Positions 35,661 to 44,795 of a stretch of 64,000 bases of DNA are shown one piece after another; the stretch's first letter is position 1, and each line of letters begins with the position of its first letter. The stretch is taken from the NCBI GenBank assembly GCA_900696515.1, contig CAADGK010000019.1, positions 50,213 through 114,212 on the forward strand, in the 5' to 3' direction. Both the position numbers and the translations under genes were made by a program. Below the pieces are notes generated by a model. That model saw nothing but the letters and a program-made list of their open reading frames with translations, had not been told where the DNA came from and made no database searches. Source of the DNA: an uncultured Nitrosospira sp. Lineage in GTDB: Bacteria > Nitrospirota > Nitrospiria > Nitrospirales > Nitrospiraceae.

Positions 35661-37961
35661 ATGGCAGCCGGTCTTTTTGTTGGAATGCTGCTCCTCCTGA
35701 GTCTCTCCCTCTGGCGTATTCTTCGACTCCAACGGGAGAACCTCCTGAAGGCTCAGGTCATTGAGGCGACGAGGTGTAGTGTGCTCGTGACCGATGCCAC
35801 GCTCCCGCACCATCCTATCAGCCAAGTAAATGAGAGTTTCCTCGCGTTGACCGGCTATGCCGACCATGAAGTCCTCGGTCAAACCAGTACGATTTTGAGT
35901 GGCCCGGATACCGATCGTGCGTCGATGGAAAAGCTCGGACTGGCCCTCCAGGATGGGTGGGCTTCTCACGTCTGCGTTCGCCATCATCGAAAAGACGGCA
36001 CCTCGTTTTGGAATGACGTGGTGCTCTCTCCGGTCAAGGACCGGGCCGGACGACTGACCGCGGTCATCTGGGTCATGCGCGATGTCTCACACGTTCGGGC
36101 GTTGGAAGACGATCGGAACGGAAAGCCCTCGCCCACCCTGCTGTGTGAGTCCGTTTCAGAAGGCATGTTGGTGGCGACAGACGGAGACATAGTGTATGTG
36201 AACATGGCTGGGTTGAGGATCCTTGGATCGAGCTCCGAAGACCACGTCATCGGCCACCCATTCTTGGATTTGATTCATCGGGACTACCGTGAGAGCGTTC
36301 GACAGCAAATCATCCGAACATCTCCACCTGGATCGGAGCGCCAGTGGGAAACCAACATCCTGCGCGGGGATGGAGGGACGGTTGCAGTCGAGATGTCCGG
36401 CACGCCAATTGTGTGGGAAGGGCGGGAGTCGATTCTTGTCTGTTTTTCCGACCGATTGGACGTGAATCATACGGGGGACGAGCTCACTCTTGGCTCTCAT
36501 GGTTATCACCGTCCGGAGTCCGTTACGGATATGGACAGTTGGGCTTGGGACATGGTTCAGGGTACAGAGCTATGGTCGGCCGAACAATACCGGATCTTGG
36601 GATACGAGCCTGGGTTGGTGCCACCGACCTATGAGACTTTTAAAAAAGCCCTTCATCCAGAGGATCGAGATCGCGTTCTTGCCCTGTTCGAAGAGACGTT
36701 AACCTCTGACCGTCCATACGATATCGATTGCCGAATCATTCAACCCTCCGGCGTCGTGAGGTTTGTCCGTTGCCGGGGCGTGCTCATGCACGGACATCCG
36801 GATCAGCCCGTTCGCATGTCGGGAACCATCGAAGACATTAGCGATTACAAGCTTATGGCGACACTGGCCGAGGAACGCGTTCTTCAACTCAAGGTTGTTT
36901 TGGATGCCGCTACCATTGGGATGGTCCTGGTGAGTCGGGAGGGAACGATCTCTCTTGCCAACGGGAAGATTGAAGAGATGTTTGGGTATGGATGCGGCGA
37001 ACTGGTCGGCCGACCAGTAGACTCTCTGTTTCAGGCTTCTGATCGTGCACGGTATGCAGGTGAATCCGTCGATGCCTTGTCGGCTTCGAGGGAATGTCCT
37101 TCGAGAACCGGTGTGGAACTGTGTAGCTTGCGGAAGGATGGTTCGGGATTCCCCTCCAAGATCGGCTTGTACCCGATTGCCCTTTCTTCGGGGCCGTCAC
37201 TCCTGGTCACCATCGTGGACATTACGACTTCCCGTCAAACTGATCGAACGTTCCGGGATGATCAGATGCGCTTGGATCTTGCCGTACAGGCTGGGCAGGT
37301 CGGAATCTTTGAGTATGACTACAGCGTGGATACCGTCTGGTGGTCTCCAATCTTACGAACCATCCATGGCATTGGGATGGAGGAGCCGGCTTCATTGGAT
37401 CGGTACCTGCAACTGGTCCATCCCTCCGATCGAGAGATGATGGGTGTGATGATCCGATCAGCCAAGAATCCTCATGAGGATCGGATCTTTGAAGTGACCT
37501 ATCGCATTGTTCGGCCCGATGGAGTTACCCGCATGATCCATCTCTGCTACGTGACCTGGTTTGATCGAGAACAGACATCTCCTCAACCGCGCCGGACCGT
37601 CGGAATGCTCGTTGATATTACGGATCGCAAGCCCCTCAGGACGCAGGTACTATCTCCGCCCTCGCTGGAGGTTCCTCAGGTCATCCCACGCAGTGTGTTC
37701 CATGAGTTCAACAACAGTCTTACCGCGGTGCTTGGTTTCAGCGAGCTGGCACTTTCGTTGATACCCAGGGACAGCAAGGCTCATCGCCATCTGCAGCAAG
37801 TGATTGGAGCCGGTAGAAACGCTCGCGAGCTGGCTCAAACCATTCGCCGGGGTTCGGATCAGGCCGTCTCCTATCCAGGATCGATTCCGCCGACACAGTT
37901 CGGCTCGGATCCATCGGCGTCACAAACCGAGGTGCCGAATGTTGTCGGTCCTCATCGTTGA
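35661..37961 (+). CDS. Multi-PAS protein with a histidine phosphoacceptor domain but no ATPase
   Basis: 766 residues; GGGAGG precedes the ATG. A hydrophobic N-terminal helix (residues 3-20) probably anchors it in the membrane. Five PAS domains follow at about 30-145, 155-265, 285-395, 405-520 and 530-645. The first resembles LOV domains in its GPDTD stretch but lacks the photoactive Cys. A HisKA-type dimerisation helix is at about 675-720 (VFHEFNNSLTAVLGFSELAL). The chain then ends after some 40 low-complexity residues, with no HATPase. The next gene, a receiver, starts inside its last codons. The arrangement looks like a hybrid kinase that has lost its ATPase domain; it may act as a phosphotransfer or dimerisation module. 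Confidence 0.85.
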   Translation: MAAGLFVGMLLLLSLSLWRILRLQRENLLKAQVIEATRCSVLVTDATLPHHPISQVNESFLALTGYADHEVLGQTSTILSGPDTDRASMEKLGLALQDGWASHVCVRHHRKDGTSFWNDVVLSPVKDRAGRLTAVIWVMRDVSHVRALEDDRNGKPSPTLLCESVSEGMLVATDGDIVYVNMAGLRILGSSSEDHVIGHPFLDLIHRDYRESVRQQIIRTSPPGSERQWETNILRGDGGTVAVEMSGTPIVWEGRESILVCFSDRLDVNHTGDELTLGSHGYHRPESVTDMDSWAWDMVQGTELWSAEQYRILGYEPGLVPPTYETFKKALHPEDRDRVLALFEETLTSDRPYDIDCRIIQPSGVVRFVRCRGVLMHGHPDQPVRMSGTIEDISDYKLMATLAEERVLQLKVVLDAATIGMVLVSREGTISLANGKIEEMFGYGCGELVGRPVDSLFQASDRARYAGESVDALSASRECPSRTGVELCSLRKDGSGFPSKIGLYPIALSSGPSLLVTIVDITTSRQTDRTFRDDQMRLDLAVQAGQVGIFEYDYSVDTVWWSPILRTIHGIGMEEPASLDRYLQLVHPSDREMMGVMIRSAKNPHEDRIFEVTYRIVRPDGVTRMIHLCYVTWFDREQTSPQPRRTVGMLVDITDRKPLRTQVLSPPSLEVPQVIPRSVFHEFNNSLTAVLGFSELALSLIPRDSKAHRHLQQVIGAGRNARELAQTIRRGSDQAVSYPGSIPPTQFGSDPSASQTEVPNVVGPHR

Positions 37962-38310
37962 CGATCAAGCCCAAATTCGTCAGCTGATCCGTGACGCTTT
38001 AGAGGGGGTGGGCTACCATGTCGAAGAGGCTCAGGATGGAAAGGCGGGGCTTGATCGCTATCGGGCGAAACCGGTTGACCTCGTCCTCATGGATATCCTG
38101 ATGCCGGACCAGGACGGATTTGAGGCCATCATGGCGCTACGGCGTGAGTTTCCCGATGCTCGTGTTATTGCCATGACCGGCGGGACTGATGGAGTCGGTG
38201 GTCTTGATATCCTTGAGGTTGCCGCTATGCTGGGAGTGAGGCGGACACTACAGAAGCCATTTGAACTCCAAGCTCTCCTCGCTGCCGTCGCTGCCGAAAT
38301 GACAACCTGA
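37939..38310 (+). CDS. Single-domain response regulator
   Basis: 123 residues from MLSVLIVDDQ, overlapping the previous gene by 23 bases; an upstream frame extension is a shadow of the PAS gene. All receiver residues are present: Asp pair in LIVDDQ, phosphoacceptor Asp in VLMDILMPDQDG, Thr in IAMTGG, Lys in LQKPFE. There is no output domain, so it probably passes phosphate or binds a partner, like CheY or Spo0F. Translational coupling links it to the ATPase-less PAS protein. Confidence 0.9.
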   Translation: MLSVLIVDDQAQIRQLIRDALEGVGYHVEEAQDGKAGLDRYRAKPVDLVLMDILMPDQDGFEAIMALRREFPDARVIAMTGGTDGVGGLDILEVAAMLGVRRTLQKPFELQALLAAVAAEMTT

Positions 38311-38400
38311 CCGACTGTTCCGTGCGTGCGTCTTCCTCAGATTGACATCGCCCGGCAATCCCGTCAGACTTGAACCCTTTCTGCATGTAGGCCATATCAT

Positions 38401-38820
38401 ATGAGACTGCTGAATTGCTTTCTGGGTATTCTCGTAGCTGTTGTCGGGTTCTGGCTGATCTGGGGAACCCTTGCTCCGGTCATTGTCCTCGGATGGGCGC
38501 TCCTGGTGGGCGCGTTTCTCTGGCTGAAGGCGGAGTCGATCACGGAAATCTGGGCCTGGGCGACGTTGTTGCTTGGGATGGAAAGCTTTGCCTGGCCGGT
38601 GGTGTTGATGATTCAACTCAAAGGCCCGTCGGAGTCGCTTCCTGAGGCGGAGATGGGAACAATTCTTTCAGCGGTCGTGCTCGGTCTGTTCGCTTCCGTC
38701 TTTTGGATTTCGTTTTCCTATGGCCTGTTCAAACGCGCATGGCGAACGGATCAACCGTTGTCCAAGGATGAGCCGTCCGGAGCGTCGATATCTCTCTCGA
38801 AGAAAAAGAAAGCCGTGTGA
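38401..38820 (+). CDS. Small membrane protein of unknown function
   Basis: 139 residues with four hydrophobic segments: about 4-22 (FLGILVAVVGFWLIWGTL), 24-42, 50-70 and 86-106, and a basic C-terminal tail ending in KKKKAV. An inner-membrane protein. I recognise no family. It is convergent with priA, the stops lying 2 bases apart, and follows the receiver gene by 90 bases; a functional link is not shown. Confidence 0.65.
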   Translation: MRLLNCFLGILVAVVGFWLIWGTLAPVIVLGWALLVGAFLWLKAESITEIWAWATLLLGMESFAWPVVLMIQLKGPSESLPEAEMGTILSAVVLGLFASVFWISFSYGLFKRAWRTDQPLSKDEPSGASISLSKKKKAV

Positions 38821-38822
38821 CC

Positions 38823-41102
38823 CTAGCCGCTATCGACCGGGTCCATATCGACGACAAAGGTGATCTGCTTCTGCCGGTATTGTCGCTCCATCTTCTCAAC
38901 CGCACTCCGGAGCCGACGCGCGAGGACATCCTGATCGCTTCCCTTCACCAGGAGCCGACGATGATGTCGGCTTCGTGGTTGTCTTGCCAGGACCGGTACC
39001 GGTCCAAGAATGACCACTTGCTCCTCCATGGATGTCTGTTGCCGAAGGTCGGCACCCCAGCGGGAGGAGGCCTCTTCGACGAGGGCGGTGTTGTGCCCAG
39101 TGACGGTTAGATCGGCGAGATGGCATACCGGCGGATAATTGAGAAGCCGACGCGCGAGGAGTTCCTCGTCATAGAATTGATGGGGTTTCCCGGATAGGAG
39201 AGCTTGTACGGCGTGGTGGGAAGGGAGCCTGGTTTGCAAGATGACTCGTCCTCCAGCAGAGGACGGGTATGCCGAGTTTGCCGCATCAACAAGGAGATGG
39301 TACGTCCGCTCCGCGGCACGAAAATCCGATACATGCAATCCGGAATCGGCGTGAAGGATCCCGACCACATGGTGCTGTGGAAGCGGTTCACGGGCAAAGA
39401 GCGTTTGCGTCCCTATCAGAATATCGCAGGATCCCGATCTGGCACGGTTCCAGAGCGAGCGGGCGGTTGCTGGATGGCGTAGCGTGTCACTGTCAAGGCG
39501 TACAATCGTGGCATCAGGAAACAAGCGCTGAGCCTCAGTCTCAACCTGTTCGGTCCCTTCACCAATGGGATACACTACTGCCGAGCGACATTGGGGACAG
39601 ACATCAGGCAACTGTTCCGCAACGCCGCAATACCGACAGGTAAGGCTGGTGGCTGCTCGATAGTAAGGGAGTGCGACCGTACAGGAAGGACAACGAGGTA
39701 CCCAGCCACAGTCTCGACAAATCAACGTTCTGGCATACCCTTTTCTATTGAGGAACAGCAGAATCTTTCTCTTGCACTCGAGTGCTTCCCGCATGGCAGA
39801 ACGGAGGCGCTGGCTCAGGAGGGTTCTTCTCGGTTCGGTGCGGAGATCAACCAGCTCAATATTGGGCTGGAGGGTCACGTTCCGTTGCACGTGATGAATC
39901 TCCGTTTCAATAGCGAAATACGATTCTAGTGAAGGATGTTCCGATGCAAGTATCACCACTGCGCAATCCTCTTTTGCTCGTAGGCAGGCCACCTCTCTGG
40001 CATGATACCGAGGTTCCTTGGGCTCCTTGAGGGCTGAATCTTCCTCTCCGTCAACCCAGATGAGCCCGACTGAATCGAGCTGTACAAAAACAGCCGAACG
40101 GGTTCCCACGATCACGGTCGGAGCCGAGCTTCGCTGATGATCCCCTCGTACCAGTGAGCTGGGTGGCCGGGCCAAGACAATCTGAAGTCCCGTGAGTGAT
40201 GAGAGTACTTGTGTCAACCACTGCGCCTTTGCTGCCCCTCCGCATATCACAATGGCTGATTTGTTTCGTGCATACACCTGGCGAATGGCCTCGGCAAGTC
40301 TTGTTATGCGCTCTTGCCAAGGCGCGTGAAGAACGACCTTCTTCATGTGGTTGGCCTGAAAGTACCGGCAGAGATGATCGCGCCAGGCGGGGTCTATTTC
40401 GAGGAGTTGACTTGTATCGACCATCATGTGAGGCAGTAAGTGCTGTTCCCCTGACTCACTTGAGAGCACGCGCTGCCGCTTGCGAGTTGGGATGCGTCCT
40501 GTGTTCGACAGGACACGACTAACCCACGAGCGCTCAATCAGGGTGCCGATCGCTCCCAAGGCATGGCCACGTTGGGTTGGCTGGAGCGTGGAGGACAAGA
40601 TCCCGGAGGTTCGGCGCGCGATTCGTTCCAGCGTCGGTCGGAGTGAGTCCGGGCAGGTGCCTGTTTCGAGTGCCGCGCGGCCTAGTTGAGTAGCTAGATA
40701 ACGTGTGGGGGAAACGGGTGCTGGAGGGCAGAGTAATCGGATGCATTGACCCCAGGGAGCCACATAGTACTGTGCAATCTTGCGGGATAGGTCGAGCAGG
40801 GTGGGAGAGATCGTCGAATCGAACCGATCTTCGACCAGAGAAAGAATCGCTTTCAGGGATGCCGGTGTCACATCGGGAGTAAGATGGGAGCTGATGGAAA
40901 TCACGACTCCCTCCAGGACAGACCGGCCGAAGGGTATCCTGACAAGACTGCCAGTTCGAATACGTGAAGCGATGGAGAAAGGAATAAGGTAGGAGAATGT
41001 CTTTGAGATGTGACGAGGAACGAGTACCTCCGCAAACAGAATCTCTGCTTGCGGCTGCGAGGCCGAAGCACCCTCGAGAGCCATACGGTATTCTAACAGC
41101 AT
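38823..41102 (-). CDS. priA: PriA-like primosomal protein with degenerate ATPase motifs
   Basis: 759 residues from the ATG at 41102 (MLLEYRMALEG); the frame extends into the OmpA gene but that part is a shadow. PriA restarts collapsed replication forks. The N-terminal DNA-binding domain (EVLVPRHISKTFSYLIPF, IPFGRSVLEGVV) and the eight-cysteine zinc region near residues 462-500 (CRDCGWVPRCPSC, then CRYCG, CPQC) are intact. The helicase motifs are not. Walker A near 254 reads LHAPWQERITR instead of GVTGSGKT. DEEH near 350 reads DGEED. The GTQMIAKGHDFP block near 565 reads GTQTLFAREPLP. The arginine-finger block near 608 reads ANSAYPSSAGG instead of AGRAGR. It probably cannot unwind DNA but may still load helicase. 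Confidence 0.88.
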   Translation of the reverse strand: MLLEYRMALEGASASQPQAEILFAEVLVPRHISKTFSYLIPFSIASRIRTGSLVRIPFGRSVLEGVVISISSHLTPDVTPASLKAILSLVEDRFDSTISPTLLDLSRKIAQYYVAPWGQCIRLLCPPAPVSPTRYLATQLGRAALETGTCPDSLRPTLERIARRTSGILSSTLQPTQRGHALGAIGTLIERSWVSRVLSNTGRIPTRKRQRVLSSESGEQHLLPHMMVDTSQLLEIDPAWRDHLCRYFQANHMKKVVLHAPWQERITRLAEAIRQVYARNKSAIVICGGAAKAQWLTQVLSSLTGLQIVLARPPSSLVRGDHQRSSAPTVIVGTRSAVFVQLDSVGLIWVDGEEDSALKEPKEPRYHAREVACLRAKEDCAVVILASEHPSLESYFAIETEIHHVQRNVTLQPNIELVDLRTEPRRTLLSQRLRSAMREALECKRKILLFLNRKGYARTLICRDCGWVPRCPSCTVALPYYRAATSLTCRYCGVAEQLPDVCPQCRSAVVYPIGEGTEQVETEAQRLFPDATIVRLDSDTLRHPATARSLWNRARSGSCDILIGTQTLFAREPLPQHHVVGILHADSGLHVSDFRAAERTYHLLVDAANSAYPSSAGGRVILQTRLPSHHAVQALLSGKPHQFYDEELLARRLLNYPPVCHLADLTVTGHNTALVEEASSRWGADLRQQTSMEEQVVILGPVPVLARQPRSRHHRRLLVKGSDQDVLARRLRSAVEKMERQYRQKQITFVVDMDPVDSG

Positions 41103-41211
41103 GGAACTCCGAAGGACATCGGGTGTGCTCGCTGTCCGAGGAGGGACTATTTTATCCGGAGAGATATGGTGGGAAGGATGGTGGGATGAACCAGAAGGTC
41201 GCGAGGGACCT

Positions 41212-42783
41212 TTATTCCGTTGATGTTCCACTTGCCGGTTGCGGTTGAGGCGTATCTGGTCTACTCGGTTCCATCGGCGTGGAAGGACCACCGGCATCGG
41301 CAGGGCCGGTACGATTAACGGCGCCGGTCTGGGAAGTCTGCGAAGCATCGTCCAGAGACGGAGTTCCGGGGGTGACAGCGCTTCCGGTATCCGAAACGGG
41401 AGTAGAGGCACTCGATTGACTCGTACCTCCGTGCGCATTCAAATTCGGAGCAATGGTATTCAAGGTGTGCGTGTGAGCCGGCTCTTCAGGAACATCGGCA
41501 TCGGCGAGATACAGCACGATCTCCACACGGCGATTCTTCTTGCGACCCTCTTCCGCTTCATTCGACGCGGCTGGCCTGCTATCCCCAAGGGCCATGGCGG
41601 TGATTCTGGCTGGGTCGATACCGCCTCGCTCGACAAGATAGCGGAGAACGCCGTTTGCACGGACCTTGGATAGTTCCCAATTGCTTGGATAACGGGCTTT
41701 GAGGGAGGGGCCGATTTCGACGTTATCGGTATGGCCTTCAATTCGAAGGAGTCTGGTATCGCCGCTGGTGCGCAGATATTCAATGAGCTGGTCGAGCACG
41801 GCATAATTTTCAGGCTTGATCGCAGCATCTCCTGACTCATAACGCAAGAAGTTGGCCAGTTCGCCAAGATTGAGGCGACTTTGTCCGGAAGCATCCTGTA
41901 CTTTTAGCTTGCTCGTGAGGAGATCGGCAGTGGGCGCAGCGGATTTTCGATTGGCTTGCTCCGCAGATGTAGGCGGTAGTGCGACTACAAGCTGAGCAGA
42001 GGGATCGGAAACGTCGACGAATCTGAACCGGTCTCCCTTGATGATACGGGTATTCGCTTTCAGGACTTTGGCAACGGCCGTGCGTGCTTCCGTGGACAGC
42101 ACTTTAAGCTGTCCGATCCTACGGGGCGGAAGTCCGGCACTATGACGGTGGATATCAAGAAGATGGCCCGCTTTCAGTCCGTCCTCTCTTCCGCGATCGA
42201 TGTAGACCACATTGGATTGTGAAACCAATGTCATCGTGCGGTCGGCCTGAAGTTCAATAATCATCCCTTCGAGGTCGGACACGTTCGTCGCGATGTCGGT
42301 ACTATTAGCACCCAGCGCGGGCTCCCTAAATCGCGCGACAGGATCCCCGGGGGCAACCGGCACATAACTCACGACAATTTCCGCCGTTGTGAGGGCGTGG
42401 TCGGCAGACGTCACCCGTACGACTGCTGAACGATTCACCACAAACCCAAGGTATTCGCGAGTGGCGGGATGAAATACCTTTCGTACCCGTCGGTATACGG
42501 TGAAAAGATCTCCGATTGCGACATCGGCGGGGTTATCCAGCTTGAGATACAGGGAGTCCCCTTTTCCTAGGAGCATTCGATTCCCCGTGGCTTGATTGTC
42601 ACCGGTGATCAAGTTCACGGTTCCGTCGATCGGGGAGGTTTTCTCGATCATTCCACTGGCGAAGGTGAGTCCTCTATCTAGTGTTCGAATGGAATCGAGA
42701 TTCGGGCTCTGTGCGAGTACTTGATGAAGCGAGAGACTCATTCCCGAACACAGAACCAGGAGGAGGGCGATCGTGGTTTTCAT
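41212..42783 (-). CDS. OmpA-domain outer-membrane/periplasmic protein
   Basis: 523 residues. The signal peptide covers residues 1-25 (MKTTIALLLVLCSG, cleavage near VLAQ). The middle part (30-270) has several beta-rich segments that bear on ligand or peptidoglycan surfaces but no family I can name. The OmpA peptidoglycan-binding domain is at about 315-430 (LLRIEGHTDNVEIGP, ELSKVRANGVLRYL, DSRPAASNEAEEGRKKNRRV), with the Asp and Arg that hold diaminopimelate. A Pro/Thr/Ser-rich tail of about 90 residues follows. It lies 109 bases upstream of priA on the same strand. Confidence 0.85.
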   Translation of the reverse strand: MKTTIALLLVLCSGMSLSLHQVLAQSPNLDSIRTLDRGLTFASGMIEKTSPIDGTVNLITGDNQATGNRMLLGKGDSLYLKLDNPADVAIGDLFTVYRRVRKVFHPATREYLGFVVNRSAVVRVTSADHALTTAEIVVSYVPVAPGDPVARFREPALGANSTDIATNVSDLEGMIIELQADRTMTLVSQSNVVYIDRGREDGLKAGHLLDIHRHSAGLPPRRIGQLKVLSTEARTAVAKVLKANTRIIKGDRFRFVDVSDPSAQLVVALPPTSAEQANRKSAAPTADLLTSKLKVQDASGQSRLNLGELANFLRYESGDAAIKPENYAVLDQLIEYLRTSGDTRLLRIEGHTDNVEIGPSLKARYPSNWELSKVRANGVLRYLVERGGIDPARITAMALGDSRPAASNEAEEGRKKNRRVEIVLYLADADVPEEPAHTHTLNTIAPNLNAHGGTSQSSASTPVSDTGSAVTPGTPSLDDASQTSQTGAVNRTGPADAGGPSTPMEPSRPDTPQPQPASGTSTE

Positions 42784-42943
42784 AGGTGGAATCCTTGATT
42801 AAGGCGAAGGTCGCTTCAAAACCATAGCAAACAACGCTGTCTTGTCAAGAACTTGAGCTGAATGTGCCGGGAGTTTGACCCCTATTTCTTTCAGATGGTA
42901 ATGTGCTCGACATCAGGTTCCGAACGATTTATGGAGGTATCTA

Positions 42944-43114
42944 TTGGAAGACGGTATGGATTCCGATAACCTGTCCGCCGGGCATCTGGTTACTGATGAG
43001 GAATCTCCTCAAAAAATCCGGATCCAAACCCAGATCCATCGGCGACGCGGGGTCAAGGTGTTTTCTCCTTTGACGCTGGAATGGGTTCAGACGATGCCCG
43101 CCTCACACGAATAA
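42944..43114 (+). CDS. Candidate small protein (56 residues)
   Basis: A TTG at 42944 is preceded by GGAGG at the right distance (6 bases). The frame runs MEDGMDSDNLSAGHLV through a basic middle (QIHRRRGVKVF) to LEWVQTMPASHE and stops at 43112-43114; an in-frame ATG lies at 42956. There is no family I recognise. The good ribosome binding site and the composition argue for a real gene, but the length is short. It lies between the OmpA gene and nuoA. Confidence 0.45.
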   Translation: MEDGMDSDNLSAGHLVTDEESPQKIRIQTQIHRRRGVKVFSPLTLEWVQTMPASHE

Positions 43115-43355
43115 GTGTACAGACCAGGCTTGTTGCAAGTGAGTCATGTCGCCCTATACGATTTACTTTCGTATGCAACCCATTAATAATCAATAAGTAT
43201 CCTGCATTCTTCTCAAATCATAAGAGCTGTAGGGCTTTCGGGTGACTGAAGCTTAGGTCCTTTGTTCTCTTGCTATCCCAAATAATAGCGAACTAATATT
43301 TCACCCTTTGCGCCTGGAATAGTCTTTCAGGTCAATGCCTTGTAAGGGAAATCGT
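43115..43355. other. Leader region of the nuo operon
   Basis: About 240 bases without a gene, AT richer than the surroundings (runs such as TTAATAATCAATAAG). It presumably holds the nuo promoter. I did not find a convincing -35/-10 pair. Confidence 0.4.
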
Positions 43356-43739
43356 ATGAGCGGATCAGAGGCTCTTCTTGTATATCTGACGAAGTATTTC
43401 CCGATTTTCCTCTTTATTTTTACAGGGTTAATATTGGGAATGCTGACGTTGTTGGTCAGCTACTTTGTGCAACCAAGGTACCCTGAGCCTGAAAAACTAT
43501 CGACTTACGAATGTGGGGCCGAACCGTTTTCGGACGCCCGTATGCCGTTTCCCGTCCGGTATTACATTTTCGCGATGTTGTTCGTTATCTTCGACATCGA
43601 GGTCATTTTTCTCTATCCATGGGCGGTTGTGTTCACCAAAATCGGGATAGTCGGGTTGGTCGAGATGCTGATCTTTATTGGCTTGTTTGTCGTGGCCTAC
43701 GTGTATGCCTGGCGCAAAGGCGCCCTGGAGTGGGATTGA
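43356..43739 (+). CDS. nuoA: NADH-quinone oxidoreductase subunit A
   Basis: 127 residues from [11 protein letters not shown]. Small membrane subunit of complex I at the junction of the arms. Three transmembrane helices; the conserved loop [14 protein letters not shown] and [20 protein letters not shown] are diagnostic. First gene of the cluster; nuoB begins 7 bases after its stop. Confidence 0.96.
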   Translation: MSGSEALLVYLTKYFPIFLFIFTGLILGMLTLLVSYFVQPRYPEPEKLSTYECGAEPFSDARMPFPVRYYIFAMLFVIFDIEVIFLYPWAVVFTKIGIVGLVEMLIFIGLFVVAYVYAWRKGALEWD

Positions 43740-43746
43740 GGGTTCT

Positions 43747-44274
43747 ATGGGACTGATCCAGTTGGGACGTCACGAGAAGGACGGAGTTCCGGATGTTATT
43801 ACGGGCTCTCTAGAAAAGGCCGTAAATTGGGCCAGAAAAGGCTCCCTATGGCCGATGACCTTCGGGCTCGCCTGCTGTGCCATCGAAATGATGGCCGCGG
43901 TTTCTTCACGATATGATATGGATCGCTTCGGGGCCGGAGTATTCCGGGGGTCGCCACGGCAGTCGGATCTGATGATTGTGGCAGGCACGGTTTGTCGCCG
44001 GATGGCCCCGGTCATCCGAAAAATTTATGATCAAATGCCGGAGCCGAAATACGTCATTGCCATGGGTTCTTGTGCGACATCTGGGAATATCTACGATAGC
44101 TATCCTGTTGTCCAGGGTGTTGATCGCTTTATTCCGGTTGATATTTATGTGCCCGGTTGCCCTCCAACCCCAGAGGCCCTCCTGGACGGTATCCTCAAGT
44201 TGCAAGAGCGCATCATGCAGAAACGTGTGTTTGTGGCTCAACCGGATCAGGTGAAGGCGAATTTGAAGGTCTGA
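43747..44274 (+). CDS. nuoB: NADH-quinone oxidoreductase subunit B
   Basis: 175 residues from [13 protein letters not shown]; the longer frame overlaps nuoA and is discarded. Carries cluster N2, the last iron-sulfur centre before quinone. The Cys ligands are visible in [25 protein letters not shown] and [10 protein letters not shown]. Note the region GTVCRRMAP, where family members vary. Peripheral arm subunit, tightly packed with nuoD and nuoI. Confidence 0.96.
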   Translation: MGLIQLGRHEKDGVPDVITGSLEKAVNWARKGSLWPMTFGLACCAIEMMAAVSSRYDMDRFGAGVFRGSPRQSDLMIVAGTVCRRMAPVIRKIYDQMPEPKYVIAMGSCATSGNIYDSYPVVQGVDRFIPVDIYVPGCPPTPEALLDGILKLQERIMQKRVFVAQPDQVKANLKV

Positions 44275-44283
44275 CGCACGGCC

Positions 44284-44781
44284 ATGCATCCCCTCTTGCG
44301 ACGGATTCAGCATACGTTCTCGGTCGGCGTCACCGGTGTGAGCGAGTGGCGTGGCGATGTGTCTGTGACGGTCACGCGCGACAAGCTTCGCGAGGTTGCT
44401 CAGTTTCTGCGCGAGGACCCGGGGATGGATTTTGATTATATCGTTCACGTGAGTTCCGTGGATTGGCCCGATGATGAAGAGCGATTTGAGGTGGTGTGGG
44501 AGTTCTATTCGATTCGAAAACGTCAGCGAATTCGACTCAAGACCCGTGTGCCCGAGGAAGATTGCGTGGTGGATTCTTTGACGGATTTCTGGAAGGGGGC
44601 GGACTTCATGGAGCGCGAAGTCTACGACATGATGGGGATCCGCTTCCGAAACCATCCGGATTTGCGACGTATTCTCATGCCGGATGACTATACCGAGGGA
44701 TATCCCCTGCGAAAAGATTTCCCGTTGCGTGGGAAAGGGTGGCGAGACACGTTCGATTTTTTGGATGAAGTTCCTCGATAG
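44284..44781 (+). CDS. nuoC: NADH-quinone oxidoreductase subunit C
   Basis: 165 residues. Peripheral-arm subunit without a cofactor. Family signature near the C-terminus: ADFMEREVYDMMGI, then HPDLRRILMPDDYTEGYPLR, followed by KDFPLRG. It is separate from nuoD, unlike the fused nuoCD of Escherichia coli. Nine bases after nuoB. Confidence 0.95.
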   Translation: MHPLLRRIQHTFSVGVTGVSEWRGDVSVTVTRDKLREVAQFLREDPGMDFDYIVHVSSVDWPDDEERFEVVWEFYSIRKRQRIRLKTRVPEEDCVVDSLTDFWKGADFMEREVYDMMGIRFRNHPDLRRILMPDDYTEGYPLRKDFPLRGKGWRDTFDFLDEVPR

Positions 44782-44795
44782 GATGTTCAATCGGC

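Noticed and set aside
35750..36090. Photoactive LOV domain in the 766-residue PAS protein
   Set aside because: It has the GPDTD stretch, but the flavin-linking Cys motif is replaced by TSTILSG, so it cannot form the photoadduct.
37804..37961. Frameshift joining the PAS protein and the receiver into one hybrid kinase
   Set aside because: Even when joined, the ATPase domain would be missing, and the receiver has its own start and ribosome binding site.
41103..41438. 112-residue N-terminal extension of PriA
   Set aside because: It lies over the OmpA gene end in another frame and looks Pro/Arg-rich without PriA similarity.
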